From the NCBI RefSeq assembly GCF_030408635.1, contig NZ_CP047198.1:496001-560000 (forward strand): a DNA stretch of 64,000 bases, given 5' to 3'. Below are positions 46,255 to 55,347 of the stretch, piece by piece (position 1 is the first letter of the stretch; the number at the start of each line of letters is the position of its first letter). The stretch is from Corynebacterium coyleae. Lineage in GTDB: Bacteria > Actinomycetota > Actinomycetes > Mycobacteriales > Mycobacteriaceae. The notes under the pieces are model-generated. The model had not been told where the DNA came from, did no database searches, and worked only from the letters and a program-made list of their open reading frames with translations. Made by a program: the position numbers and the translations under genes.

Positions 46255-47485
46255 CCACAGCGGCAAGCAACGCAAGGGCCACAACGCCCGCAACGACAAG
46301 GTAGGACCACCAACGGTTCCAGGCCGTCTCCTCTTCCACACCGGAGTTCTCTTCGGGCGTGGGGGAGGGGGCGGCTTGTGTCGTTTCAGGGGTGTTGGTC
46401 TCTGGGGGCGCTAGCTTTGCGACGACACCGTCCACCCCATACGCCGCATGCAGCAGCATCTGCGCCTGCTCCCAGGCGCGGTGTTCGTAGGCAGTGGTGT
46501 CTAAGACGACGGCGACGAGGCGGCGGCCATCGTGGTTGACCGCACCGACGAAGGTGTGGTTGGCGTCGTCGGTGTAGCCGGTTTTTCCACCGATGCCGTC
46601 GGGGTCGTTGAGGTAGAGCTTGTTGTCATTCCACAGCTCAAAGGCTGGTAAGTCGTCGAATCCGGGGAACTTGTAGGACTCGGTGGCGACGATGTCCGCG
46701 AACGTGGGGTTCGCAAACGCCGCTTTGTACGCCAGGCCCATATCCCACGCGGAGGTGGACATGCCGGCGCTGTCCAGGCCGGAATACGAGGTGGCACGGG
46801 TATCGGTCATGCCGAGGGTTTTGGCCATTTCGTTGATCTTCAAAAGCGTCATCTCGTTGCCGCCGAGCGCCTGGGCGAGCGCGTGGGCGCAATCGTTGCC
46901 AGAGGCCAACAGCAGACCGTGGAGCAGGTCGTTGACGGTGTAGTCGCCGCCCTCGACGATGCCTGCGGCGGAGCCTTCCTGGCCCGCGGACTCGGCGGAT
47001 ACCGGCACTTTCTGGTCTAGCGGCAGTTCGTCGATCGCCGCCAATGCCAACAGCACTTTGATGATCGATGCCGGACGGTATCGTCCGTGCGGATCCTTCA
47101 TCGCCACCACGTCGCCGGAATCCAGGTCAGCCACCAGCCACGCGGATGCGAGCACGTCCTGCGGAACCTCGTAACCGTCGGCGACGCTGACCCCACACGG
47201 CCCGTCGTAGGTCACCGGCAACGCGTCCGGCGTGCTTGTGGCCCGTTCTGAGGTGGAGACAGGCTCCGGCGGCCAGGTTGCCTGCGGGCAGTTATCGGTA
47301 TCGGGTGCTTTGTCGCGCTTGGGTGGGACCCAGTTGCCGGTGTCGTCGTAGTAGCCGGTGGTGGGGGCGGCCGGCTCGATGGCATCGGTTGGGGCGGGGG
47401 TTTCGGCGTCTTGCGCGTTCGCTGTCAAGCACAGCCCCATGCTCAAACACACCACCGGAACTGCTGCCAACGTGCGCTTGATCAT
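46214..47485 (-). CDS. dacA: D-alanyl-D-alanine carboxypeptidase (low-molecular-mass PBP)
   Basis: Trims the terminal D-Ala of peptidoglycan stem peptides outside the membrane. 423 residues: Sec signal peptide (KRTLAAVPVVCLSMGLCLTANAQ broken only by description, about 1-24), a proline/threonine-rich linker, and a serine peptidase S11 domain with PASIIK (SxxK), SGND (SxN) and GGKTGYT (KTG). The C-terminus has a threonine/proline/glutamate-rich stalk and a membrane anchor (LVVAGVVALALLAAVVSLA) before RKRGQRR. ATG directly abuts the preceding stop at 47486. Confidence 0.92.
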   Translation of the reverse strand: MIKRTLAAVPVVCLSMGLCLTANAQDAETPAPTDAIEPAAPTTGYYDDTGNWVPPKRDKAPDTDNCPQATWPPEPVSTSERATSTPDALPVTYDGPCGVSVADGYEVPQDVLASAWLVADLDSGDVVAMKDPHGRYRPASIIKVLLALAAIDELPLDQKVPVSAESAGQEGSAAGIVEGGDYTVNDLLHGLLLASGNDCAHALAQALGGNEMTLLKINEMAKTLGMTDTRATSYSGLDSAGMSTSAWDMGLAYKAAFANPTFADIVATESYKFPGFDDLPAFELWNDNKLYLNDPDGIGGKTGYTDDANHTFVGAVNHDGRRLVAVVLDTTAYEHRAWEQAQMLLHAAYGVDGVVAKLAPPETNTPETTQAAPSPTPEENSGVEEETAWNRWWSYLVVAGVVALALLAAVVSLASARKRGQRR

Positions 47486-48610
47486 TTAGGACCCCTTCTG
47501 TTTGTAGCGGGTGACGAGGCGGTCGATGAGCTCGTCGGTAAGTTTCTCATCGGAAAGAATGATATCGAGCATGTCAGCATGCATCGCCTCAGTTTCCTCC
47601 GGATCTGGTTCTACCTGGTCATCGTAGGAATCGCCGGAGAGATCCATGCCGATGCCGTCGAGGAGCCCCTCGTCTTCAACAGGGGTGTCAATTCCCGTGG
47701 CTTCTGCGAGCATCTCCGCATCAATAGCGGGGAACTGGGTGGTGAACTCGGTGAGGAAATCATCCGCATCGCTCATCGCCTGCGCCGGGCGCTTGCCCTT
47801 GCGGATCTCCGCATCGATGCGACGCTGCAACGCCTTCTCCATCTGGCGGTGGCGCCAGGAGCGCACACGGGTTGGCTCCAACTCGCGGGCCACCGCGCGT
47901 GATTTGTTCTCAGCCTTGCGCGCAAGCGTGGCTACCTGCGTCGCCGTCGCGTTCACAGTGGTATTTACCGGAGCGAACTCCGAGTCGGTGGAAATGCGCC
48001 AGTTGCCGTAGTAGCCGAACAGGAACAGGGCGAAACTGGCAACAGGTCCGAGAATCATGCCCCAGGCGAGGTAGCCAGTGGCGTTGCCGATCAGCGTGAT
48101 CACTGCACACGCCACTGCCGGCAGCACGGTGGGTTGGTTACCGCCAAACACTGACGGTTCTTGGCCGGTGACCACGTCGCGGATCATGCCGCCGCCGGTC
48201 GCGGTGAAGACACCCATCATGATGGTGGGCACAACCGGAAGCCCGTACTGGATTGCTTTCGACGCACCCGTGGACGCCCACAATGCGGAGACCAACGCGT
48301 CGCCATGCGATTGCAAAAATTCCCATGCGCGGCCCTTGAAGTAGGTGAACCTGGCGATCAACGCGCCGGTAAACGCAAGGATCAGGTACTCAGGCTGGCT
48401 CATTGCTGCGACGGTGCCCTCGTTGATCAGCACGTCGCGCAACATGCCTCCGCCGAGTGCGGAAAGCATCGCGATGAAGAAAAACCCCACGATGTCGTAG
48501 CCGAGTTGGCGTGCCAGGGTGCCGCCAATGACACCCATGAGGAGCACGCCGGAGATGTCCATCCAGTGATAGATGGCGTTGATGAGGGGGTCGACCTGGT
48601 CCACTGCCAT
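47486..48610 (-). CDS. TRIC-type cation channel family protein (UPF0126/YadS) with C-terminal extension
   Basis: 374 residues. The first 220 form seven hydrophobic helices in two internal repeats, each with the family's GGG-x-x-RD motif: ALGGGMLRDVLINEG and ATGGGMIRDVVTGQEPSVF. Residues from about 225 are a soluble, charged, likely helical extension (TLARKAENKSRAVARELEP, KALQRRIDAEIRKGKRPAQA, and an acidic region near the end) not found in ordinary YadS. Function: possibly potassium or other cation channel. In line with dacA, likely co-transcribed. Confidence 0.82.
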   Translation of the reverse strand: MAVDQVDPLINAIYHWMDISGVLLMGVIGGTLARQLGYDIVGFFFIAMLSALGGGMLRDVLINEGTVAAMSQPEYLILAFTGALIARFTYFKGRAWEFLQSHGDALVSALWASTGASKAIQYGLPVVPTIMMGVFTATGGGMIRDVVTGQEPSVFGGNQPTVLPAVACAVITLIGNATGYLAWGMILGPVASFALFLFGYYGNWRISTDSEFAPVNTTVNATATQVATLARKAENKSRAVARELEPTRVRSWRHRQMEKALQRRIDAEIRKGKRPAQAMSDADDFLTEFTTQFPAIDAEMLAEATGIDTPVEDEGLLDGIGMDLSGDSYDDQVEPDPEETEAMHADMLDIILSDEKLTDELIDRLVTRYKQKGS

Positions 48611-48635
48611 AGCCGACCATTCTAAACCTCAGGTC

Positions 48636-49874
48636 TTAGAACTTGGAGAAGCGCTTGATCAGCTGGTTTTCCATCTCGGTCCACGCTTCTGCCTTATCGG
48701 TGAACGGTGCGGACGGAACGTAACCGGCGGCGCGGGTGGAGCCAAGCATGTACGCCAGGTAATCCTGCATGCGCGGGTTGGCCAGCAGCAGGGAGTTCAG
48801 CGAATCGTCCTTCGCCCAGTCGGCGGCGTCCGCGAGCAGTTCGTAGGCCTTGGCCATCTGCTTGGTGTCTACCGCGTCGGTGCCCTTGGCAATGTCGGCG
48901 GCGATGCCGTTAAACGAGTAGGAGTTGTCCGGGTGAACCTCCACCTTGAGATCACCAGCGTTTGCCGCGTTGAGGATGTCCTGCCAAGTGGACACGCCTG
49001 CGAGGTCGTGGTCGTCGTTTTCCAAAATCCAGCGGCCGAGGTGCTTCGTGGACGGGAAGGTGATGATCTCGCCGTACTTACCCAAGAACACCGGCGCGCC
49101 GTTCAGGTACGTGCGCAGCGTGTACACGCTCTGGCCCTGGATGGAAACCTTCACCGGGTCGATGCCAGCAAGGCCCCAGACGGAGGAGTCGTAGGGGTCT
49201 TGCGCGGCGGCCTGTGCCTGCTCGTCGGCGCGGCGCTGCTCCTCAGCCGCTGCGCGTTCTTCCTTCGCGGCGGCGATTGCGGTGGCTGCTGCGGCAACCT
49301 CGTTCGCGTCGAGATCTTGCGTATCGACGACACGCACCACCTCATCCAGCGACTCCACAACCTGCTTCCAATTGGTCAGCACAACGCGGCCCACACCTGA
49401 CCATTCAGACATGCCGTTCTCGCCCGCGTAGTGGTCCGCGCCACGGTTGACGTTGCCCAAAATGGAGTGGGAGGCGAAGAAGATCTGCGCATGCTCAGCG
49501 CTGGCCACCTCGGCCAGCGAACGCGACACCTGGAAGACGCGTGCCAGCGACGAGACGTTCTCGTGGCTCGGACGGCCCGCTAGGAAGTTCGGGGCGCCAA
49601 TGATGTCGTAGTACTGCTTGTCACCCGGCACGACGCGGTCGTCGCCCTGAGTGTTAAACGCCTCCCACTTTGGGTGGTCACTCAGGTCATGCGACGGGTT
49701 GGTGTTGAGGTAGGCCAGAAGCTCCTCGGGGGAGTTGAAGGCGAGGACCGATTGGTCGTCGCCAAGAAAGGCCTGCCACTGCGTGCCCTTCTCTTTCCAG
49801 GTTGGGGCCCACAGGGTGTAAAAATCGCCCTCGGTCAGGGACAGTTTCACGGGAAGGATCGCGCGGGTACTCAT
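48636..49874 (-). CDS. Conserved hypothetical protein with duplicated domain and coiled-coil linker
   Basis: 412 residues, no signal peptide, acidic. Two halves look like copies of one domain: residues about 15-70 (FYTLWAPTWKEKGTQWQAFL to LAYLNTNPSHDLSDHPKWEAF) and about 243-300 (VYTLRTYLNGAPVFLGKYGE to RWILENDDHDLAGVSTWQDI). Between them is an alanine/glutamate-rich coiled coil (AAAKEERAAAEEQRRADEQ). I recognise no family with a known role; similar proteins seem to be confined to corynebacteria. Read alone between TRIC and NlpC/P60 genes. Confidence 0.72.
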   Translation of the reverse strand: MSTRAILPVKLSLTEGDFYTLWAPTWKEKGTQWQAFLGDDQSVLAFNSPEELLAYLNTNPSHDLSDHPKWEAFNTQGDDRVVPGDKQYYDIIGAPNFLAGRPSHENVSSLARVFQVSRSLAEVASAEHAQIFFASHSILGNVNRGADHYAGENGMSEWSGVGRVVLTNWKQVVESLDEVVRVVDTQDLDANEVAAAATAIAAAKEERAAAEEQRRADEQAQAAAQDPYDSSVWGLAGIDPVKVSIQGQSVYTLRTYLNGAPVFLGKYGEIITFPSTKHLGRWILENDDHDLAGVSTWQDILNAANAGDLKVEVHPDNSYSFNGIAADIAKGTDAVDTKQMAKAYELLADAADWAKDDSLNSLLLANPRMQDYLAYMLGSTRAAGYVPSAPFTDKAEAWTEMENQLIKRFSKF

Positions 49875-49908
49875 GGGGTGAGAGTCTACTCAACTCACAG
49901 CCAGCAGA

Positions 49909-51003
49909 TTAACCGGTTGGCCGCCAGAACCCGTAGAACGGCATTCCGATGTTCTCGGTGCGCACCGGGTTCATCTGTACCGGGTCGCCGGCCTCAATCA
50001 TCATGCCGTCGCCTGCGTACATTGCGGCGTGGCCCGACCAGAGCACAAGATCGCCCGGCTGCAGTTCCTCGTAGGACACCTGCCTGCCAACCGTCTGGTC
50101 GGCGGCGACGCGCGGGATGTCCATCCCCGCCTGGCTGTATGCCCAAGATGTCAGCCCGGAGCAGTCGAAGCCACCGGGGCTCGACCCTCCCCAGACATAT
50201 GGCGTGCCGAGTTGGCTTTTCGCTGCGGCCACTGCGGCTGCGCCGACAGGGGAGCCACCCTGTGCTGGCGCTGGCGTGGGCTCCGGTGGAGGAGCAGACA
50301 TTGGCGTGACCTCAGGCGGAGCAGGCGCGGGGACCGTGGCTGCGGGTTTCGGTGCAGTCGGCAGCGCCGCGGCCACAAGCTGGCGCGGGGATGATGGCAC
50401 CGAGGCCGATAGGCGCTGTAACTCTGCGTTCGCTGCCTCACCGAGCGCGCCCGGACCCGGCATGACACGGGCGGCCGCCGCAGCGGTCGACGCACCCAGT
50501 TTCGTCGCAAGGGTGCCCAGGTCCTTCTCCAAGCTCTGCAAAGCCGCCATCGCAGCATCGAGCGCCTGACAGACTTGAGCCGCTACAAACGCCGCTGCAC
50601 CAATTGGGCCGATTGGTGTCGCCGCAAGCGCGGGCGCTGCCGCGGCGTTGCGCATGAGACCGATTGCAATAGAGACAAGCTCGGCGACCGCGGCCGAAGC
50701 GCGGACTGACCCGCGCAGGACTGCGTCACTGATATCTGCACGGTAGGCCGCCAGGTCAGATGCAGCCTGCAGCCTGGTTTCCCCGCTCGCGTTAGCAACC
50801 TGTGCGAGCGGACCGAAGTCCTTGAAGTCCGGCATGCGATAGCCCGGAAGGGTCGGAAAATCGATGATGTCTGCCATGGACAAAATCTGTGCCGCAGCAG
50901 TACCGATATCTAACGAGAAGTTCAGGTGGCGGTTGTTTGTCACTGATGGCGGCCCGCCTAGCGAGGAAAGCGCGTCGAGCATGGTGCTAAGGGTGGGGTT
51001 CAT
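49909..51003 (-). CDS. NlpC/P60-family cell-wall hydrolase without a classical signal peptide
   Basis: 364 residues from the ATG at 51003, which overlaps the stop of the next upstream gene (ATGA). The C-terminal 115 residues are an NlpC/P60 endopeptidase: catalytic cysteine in FDCSGLTSWAY, histidine in WSGHAAMYAGDG, and YVWGGSSPGG. The N-terminal 200 are alanine-rich helices and a proline-rich linker (PAPAPPEVTPMSAPPPEPTP). No Sec signal is visible, so export may rely on the small partner encoded just upstream or a type VII-like route. Should cut peptidoglycan peptides. Confidence 0.83.
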   Translation of the reverse strand: MNPTLSTMLDALSSLGGPPSVTNNRHLNFSLDIGTAAAQILSMADIIDFPTLPGYRMPDFKDFGPLAQVANASGETRLQAASDLAAYRADISDAVLRGSVRASAAVAELVSIAIGLMRNAAAAPALAATPIGPIGAAAFVAAQVCQALDAAMAALQSLEKDLGTLATKLGASTAAAAARVMPGPGALGEAANAELQRLSASVPSSPRQLVAAALPTAPKPAATVPAPAPPEVTPMSAPPPEPTPAPAQGGSPVGAAAVAAAKSQLGTPYVWGGSSPGGFDCSGLTSWAYSQAGMDIPRVAADQTVGRQVSYEELQPGDLVLWSGHAAMYAGDGMMIEAGDPVQMNPVRTENIGMPFYGFWRPTG

Positions 51004-51287
51004 AGTGTCGCTCCAAACTTGTGGCAGGTGGCGGTATCGACGGCGCACGCAGCATCAACGGTGAGGTCCATGGTTGCGGCGATGCGCCGGGCTTCGTCGC
51101 GAAGCAAAGTGGCGTCACTGTTCGCTTGCTCGATAGCGGTGGACACTGCGTTGTGGAATTCGCTCAATGGCCACACATCGGGCACTGGCACATGGTTGAG
51201 GGCGCGCAGCGAGGCTGCGTCGTTGCGTAGAGAATCGGTCATGGAAAACACGGATGCGGAATCAAATTGAAAGACAGTCATGCACAT
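51000..51287 (-). CDS. Small helical protein, possible WXG100-like partner of the NlpC/P60 protein
   Basis: 95 residues from 51287, or 93 from the ATG at 51281; neither has a clear ribosome site. Predicted all-helical, with DSLRNDAASLRALNHVPVPD, a W-x-x-S-E-F turn, and EQANSDATLLRDEARRIAAT, which is about the size and pattern of ESAT-6/WXG100 proteins. No exact W-x-G. The same pair upstream of upp is conserved in Corynebacterium. Type VII membership is a guess. Confidence 0.55.
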   Translation of the reverse strand: MCMTVFQFDSASVFSMTDSLRNDAASLRALNHVPVPDVWPLSEFHNAVSTAIEQANSDATLLRDEARRIAATMDLTVDAACAVDTATCHKFGATL

Positions 51288-51342
51288 TGGACGGCGAAAA
51301 CCCCACGCCGGTTCCCTCGTAGGAGAAAAAACTTCGGTGAAT

Positions 51343-51348
51343 TAGCAT
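51343..51348 (+). promoter_or_regulatory. Leaderless -10 box of upp
   Basis: TAGCAT, 7 nt before the ATG at 51356. This argues for 51356 over the in-frame ATG at 51347. Confidence 0.6.
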
Positions 51349-51355
51349 GGGCGGC

Positions 51356-51991
51356 ATGGACATCACGGTTATTAACCACCCGCTGGCTGCTTCGCGGCTG
51401 ACCATCATGCGCGACAAGCGCAGCGACAACGCAGCTTTTCGTGCGGCGTTGGCCGACCTCGGCGCAATGCTGATCTACGAGGCGGCGCGTGATTTGAAAG
51501 TCGAGCAGTTCGACACCGAAACCCCAGTTGCGGTCGCTCAAGGCACGCGGCTGGCCACCCCGCCGATCATCGTCCCGATCATCCGAGCCGGTCTGGGCAT
51601 GATCGACCCAGCACTGTCGATGATCCCGGACGCCCAGGTGGGCTTCATCGGCTTGGCTCGCGACGAGAAAACCCACGAACCGGTGCCGTACCTCGAAGCA
51701 CTGCCCGACGATCTGTCTGGACAGCCTGTGTTCCTGGTGGACCCGATGCTGGCAACCGGCGGCTCGCTCATCCACGCCATCGATCTGCTTGTTGGCCGCG
51801 GTGCGGACGACATCACGTGCATCTGCATGGTCAGTGCACAGCCGGGCGTGGATGCGCTCAAGGCTCACGGCGGGCCTGTCCGCCTGGTCACCGCAACGAT
51901 CGATCCGTCGCTGAACGAGGACGCCTACATCGTGCCTGGCTTGGGCGATGCCGGTGATCGTCTCTACGGTCCGCGCAACATCGACCTCTAA
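51356..51991 (+). CDS. upp: Uracil phosphoribosyltransferase
   Basis: Salvages uracil with PRPP to UMP. 211 residues from the ATG at 51356. PRPP loop [36 protein letters not shown] and the C-terminal uracil-binding [15 protein letters not shown] are all present. Confidence 0.97.
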   Translation: MDITVINHPLAASRLTIMRDKRSDNAAFRAALADLGAMLIYEAARDLKVEQFDTETPVAVAQGTRLATPPIIVPIIRAGLGMIDPALSMIPDAQVGFIGLARDEKTHEPVPYLEALPDDLSGQPVFLVDPMLATGGSLIHAIDLLVGRGADDITCICMVSAQPGVDALKAHGGPVRLVTATIDPSLNEDAYIVPGLGDAGDRLYGPRNIDL

Positions 51992-52016
51992 CGCGCATAA
52001 CGCGCGCACAGTACAA

Positions 52017-52081
52017 GCGCAGCGCAAGGTCTACGCGCCACGGAACCGAAAATAACCGTGGCGTGCACACTTGCGCTGCGC
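52017..52081. promoter_or_regulatory. Nested inverted repeats upstream of the XRE regulator gene
   Basis: Outer arms GCGCAGCGCAAG (52017-52028) and CTTGCGCTGCGC (52070-52081) are a perfect 12-bp pair; inside them CGCCACGG (52036-52043) and CCGTGGCG (52056-52063) pair perfectly. The right outer arm abuts a -10 TACATT (52082-52087). This could be an operator for autoregulation or a strong RNA structure after upp; no T-run follows. Confidence 0.6.
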
Positions 52082-52138
52082 TACATTGTGAGCACAACGG
52101 CACAACAGCACAACGACACAGCCAGGGGGAGAGCTGTC

Positions 52139-52627
52139 ATGGGGGAATTGCTACCGGACTCGCACTGGGCCAGCTACGCGCTGGGCTTGGGAGAACGTAT
52201 TCGCGCGCTGCGCATCATGCGGGGGTTGAGCCAAACGCGCCTTGCGGAACTCGCTGGAGTGTCGCGCTCGCTTGTGTCCAATATTGAGCGCAACGACTAC
52301 AACGAGCGGGCTGCCGACCCAACCTTAAGCACTCTCTACCGCATCGCTCGTGCGCTGCACGTGCCACCTGCGATGCTGTTGCCGGGCAGTCTTGACGATG
52401 TCGACGATGCCTACGTGCTCCAAGGCCCTGACGCCAAAGTGGAGGCGATCATGTTCCAGTGGCCCCGCAGTCCGTACGACACTGCCCGGTTTTCCACCGC
52501 CTATCTTCAACCCGGCGCACCGAGGGGAACACCAGTGTTTAGCGTTGCTGAACAGATTCAGCACTGCACTGAAAACGCAGTACCGAAAAAGCAGTGCGCT
52601 TCTAGCGTGGCGACGACCCCGGCGTAG
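52139..52627 (+). CDS. XRE-family transcriptional regulator
   Basis: 162 residues from the ATG at 52139 (GGGGGAGAG upstream). The helix-turn-helix is GERIRALRIMRGLSQTRLAE then LAGVSRSLVSNIER, residues about 20-60; the C-terminal 80 look like a small sensing domain with two cysteines near the end. Lies between upp and an amidohydrolase, the same position as a regulator gene in C. glutamicum. Target likely itself and neighbours. Confidence 0.82.
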   Translation: MGELLPDSHWASYALGLGERIRALRIMRGLSQTRLAELAGVSRSLVSNIERNDYNERAADPTLSTLYRIARALHVPPAMLLPGSLDDVDDAYVLQGPDAKVEAIMFQWPRSPYDTARFSTAYLQPGAPRGTPVFSVAEQIQHCTENAVPKKQCASSVATTPA

Positions 52628-52689
52628 ACTCTGTGCAACATATGCACTTGCTTGTACCCGCTGTACAGGACGACCTTAAGGGAGGACGC

Positions 52690-53892
52690 GTGAGTAACGC
52701 CGGAATCGCTACAGCCGTGGCGGCTTGGTTTGATCAAAACCAGGACAAGGTCGTGGGGTGGCGTCGGCACATTCACTCACACCCAGAGCTATCCAACGAG
52801 GAAGTGGAAACTACCGAGTTTTTGGTCAACGTACTGGAGGAACATGGTCTGAAGCCGGTGTGCTTCCCGGGCACCGGGTTGTATGTGGACCTTGGTCCTA
52901 CCGAAGGCAAGCGCTTGGCGTTTCGCGCAGACATCGATGCGCTGCGTGTGCCGGAGCAAACCGGTTTGCCGTTCGCGTCGGTGAACCCGGGCGTGTCGCA
53001 CTCGTGTGGCCATGATGTGCATACGACGGTTGCTCTGGGCCTTGCGTGTGCGTTGTCCACGATCGAGCTTGAGCAGGGTGTTCGCGTGATCTTCCAGCCT
53101 GCGGAAGAAGTTATGGGCGGCGGCGCGCTGGACGTGGTCAAGTGGGGCGGGTTGGAAAATGTTTCCGCGATTTATGCGGTGCATGCCGAGCCGCATATCC
53201 GTGTTGGGGAGATCGGCGTGCGCACCGGTGCGATCACCTCGGCGTCTGACGTGATTCGTATCGAGGTCCAGGGCCCCGGCGGACATACGTCGCGCCCGCA
53301 GTTGACCGCCGATGTGGTGTACGCAATCGGTGCGCTGATTACTCAGTTGCCGGCGTTATTGTCGCGCCGGGTGGATCCGCGCACAGGCACTGTGTTGGTG
53401 TTTGGCCACGTCAATGCGGGTGATGCGGCGAATGCGATTCCGAAAGTGGGTGTTTTGGAAGGCACGTTGCGCACGGCGGATATTACGACGTGGCGTGAGA
53501 TCGAGGACTTGATTACGGACCTGATCGACCTTGTCGTTGCGCCGACCGGTTGCACGTACCACCTGGATTACATCCGCGGTGTGCCGCCCGTGCTTAACGA
53601 CGACGCCGCCACCGCCCTGGCCGTCCAAGCCGCCCGGTCCGTGGACCCGCACAGTGTTGTCTCCGCCCCGCAATCCAGCGGTGGGGAGGACTTTTCGTGG
53701 TACCTCGAGCACGTACCCGGCGCGATGATGCGCTTGGGTGCGTGGAACGGTGAGGGTGAGCCACAGGATCTGCACCAGGGGAACCTGAATGTTGATGAGC
53801 GGGCGATTGGGGTTGGGGTTCGTTTGTTCGGTGCGATTGTGGAGCAGTACTTCCGGGTGGGTGAGGTTTCTCCGGCTCCGGGTAGACTGTGA
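52690..53892 (+). CDS. M20D-family amidohydrolase/peptidase
   Basis: 400 residues from the GTG at 52690 with GGAGG 4 nt upstream. Metal-dependent hydrolase of N-acyl amino acids or similar amides. Metal ligands: HIHSHPELS, SCGHDVHTT (C, H, H), FQPAEEVMGGG (catalytic E-E) and the late QSSGGEDFSW. Dimerisation insert near 180-290. Substrate not assignable. In C. glutamicum the gene here is called amiA and follows pmmB; no phosphomannomutase is present in this window. Confidence 0.85.
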   Translation: MSNAGIATAVAAWFDQNQDKVVGWRRHIHSHPELSNEEVETTEFLVNVLEEHGLKPVCFPGTGLYVDLGPTEGKRLAFRADIDALRVPEQTGLPFASVNPGVSHSCGHDVHTTVALGLACALSTIELEQGVRVIFQPAEEVMGGGALDVVKWGGLENVSAIYAVHAEPHIRVGEIGVRTGAITSASDVIRIEVQGPGGHTSRPQLTADVVYAIGALITQLPALLSRRVDPRTGTVLVFGHVNAGDAANAIPKVGVLEGTLRTADITTWREIEDLITDLIDLVVAPTGCTYHLDYIRGVPPVLNDDAATALAVQAARSVDPHSVVSAPQSSGGEDFSWYLEHVPGAMMRLGAWNGEGEPQDLHQGNLNVDERAIGVGVRLFGAIVEQYFRVGEVSPAPGRL

Positions 53893-53940
53893 CGTTGTTT
53901 AACCTGTCACGTCAAGTCTGAAACTTTGAGGAGAGCCGTT

Positions 53941-55347
53941 TTGTCCAAGAAGATTGTCATCATGGGTGGAGGCCCCGGCGGATACGAGGCCGCGCTGCTC
54001 GCGTCGAAACGCGGCGCAGACATCACGTTGGTGGAAGATTCTGGGGCTGGCGGCTCGGCGATCCGTAAGGACGTTGTGCCGTCGAAAAGCTTCATTGCGG
54101 GCGCGAACATTAAGACGGACTTGCGCCGCGCGGACGATATGGGGCTCAACCACACGTTGGGTGACGCGAAGCTGTCGCTGCTGGCGCTGAATGAGCGTGT
54201 GAAGCAGTTGGCGGCGGAGCAGTCCAGTGACATCCGCGAGCAGCTTGAGCGCAAGGGCGTGCGCCTGGTCAAGGGGCGTGCGCGCTTCTCTGATAAGCAG
54301 GTCGGTCACACTACGCATGACATTGAGATTGTCACCGAGTCTGGTGAGACTGAGCACGTCAGCTGCGACATGGTGCTTGTGTGCACGGGTGCGAGCCCGC
54401 GTGTGCTCAAGGGGGCGGAGCCGGACGGCGAGCGCATCCTGAACTGGCGTCAGATGTATGACCTGCAGGAGCTGCCGACCCACCTCATTGTGGTTGGTTC
54501 TGGCGTGACTGGTGCGGAGTTTGTCTCTGCGTTTGCGGAGCTGGGCGTGAAGGTGACCATGGTTGCTTCCCGCGATCGCATTTTGCCTCACGACGACGCC
54601 GACGCCGCCGATGTCTTGGAGAAGGTCCTGGCGGATCGCGGCGTGCAGTTGGAGAAGGACGCGCGTGTGGAGCGTGTGGAAAACACGGGTGACGCTGTGG
54701 TCGTGCACACCACTGATGGCCGCGCCATTGAGGGTTCGCACGTGATGATGTCCATCGGTTCTGTTCCGAATACGGCAGATTTGAACCTTGAGGCCGCAAA
54801 GGTGGAGACCACCCCGTCCGGCCACATTCATGTGGACCGCGTCTCGCGCACTAACGTCGCCGGCATTTACGCTGCGGGCGACTGCACGGACCTCATGCCG
54901 CTGGCGTCGGTTGCGGCGCAGCAGGGCCGCACTGCCGTTGACCACGCGATGGGCGACGGTGTCAGCCCGATCCGCCTGAAGACGGTTGGCAACGCCGTGT
55001 TCACCCGTCCGGAGATCGCTGCCGTGGGTGTTACGGAGCAGGAGATCCGCGACGGCAAGGTTGAGGCAGACATCTACAAGCTGCCCTTGTCGACGAACCC
55101 GCGCGCCAAGATGCGTTCCCTGCAGTACGGATTTGTGAAGATTTTCGCCCGCAAGGGCTCCGGCCAGGTCATCGGTGGCGTAATCGTGGCGCCGACGGCA
55201 TCCGAGCTGATCTTGTCGCTGACCATCGCGGTAACCAACAGCCTCACCGTCACCCAGCTGGCTAACTCGATGGCGGTGTACCCGTCCCTGTCGGGCTCGA
55301 TTACCGAGGCGGCTCGCCGCCTGATTACAAAGTCGGATCTGGACTAG
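53941..55347 (+). CDS. lpdA: Flavoprotein disulfide-reductase family, LpdA-type NAD(P)H quinone reductase
   Basis: 468 residues from a TTG (AGGAG 7 nt upstream). FAD site IVIMGGGPGGYEAALLA, NAD site HLIVVGSGVTGAEFVSAF, second FAD site GIYAAGDCTDLMPLA, and a C-terminal interface domain. The redox CxxxxC of true lipoamide dehydrogenases is replaced: the motif reads GGSAIRKDVVPSKS. This is the hallmark of LpdA (Rv3303c) quinone reductases, so it is not an E3 of a dehydrogenase complex. Convergent 23-bp overlap with prpR. Confidence 0.88.
   Translation: MSKKIVIMGGGPGGYEAALLASKRGADITLVEDSGAGGSAIRKDVVPSKSFIAGANIKTDLRRADDMGLNHTLGDAKLSLLALNERVKQLAAEQSSDIREQLERKGVRLVKGRARFSDKQVGHTTHDIEIVTESGETEHVSCDMVLVCTGASPRVLKGAEPDGERILNWRQMYDLQELPTHLIVVGSGVTGAEFVSAFAELGVKVTMVASRDRILPHDDADAADVLEKVLADRGVQLEKDARVERVENTGDAVVVHTTDGRAIEGSHVMMSIGSVPNTADLNLEAAKVETTPSGHIHVDRVSRTNVAGIYAAGDCTDLMPLASVAAQQGRTAVDHAMGDGVSPIRLKTVGNAVFTRPEIAAVGVTEQEIRDGKVEADIYKLPLSTNPRAKMRSLQYGFVKIFARKGSGQVIGGVIVAPTASELILSLTIAVTNSLTVTQLANSMAVYPSLSGSITEAARRLITKSDLD

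Noticed and set aside
53941-55347. Dihydrolipoamide dehydrogenase (E3) function
   Set aside because: The redox-active CxxxxC is absent, so E3 chemistry is not expected.
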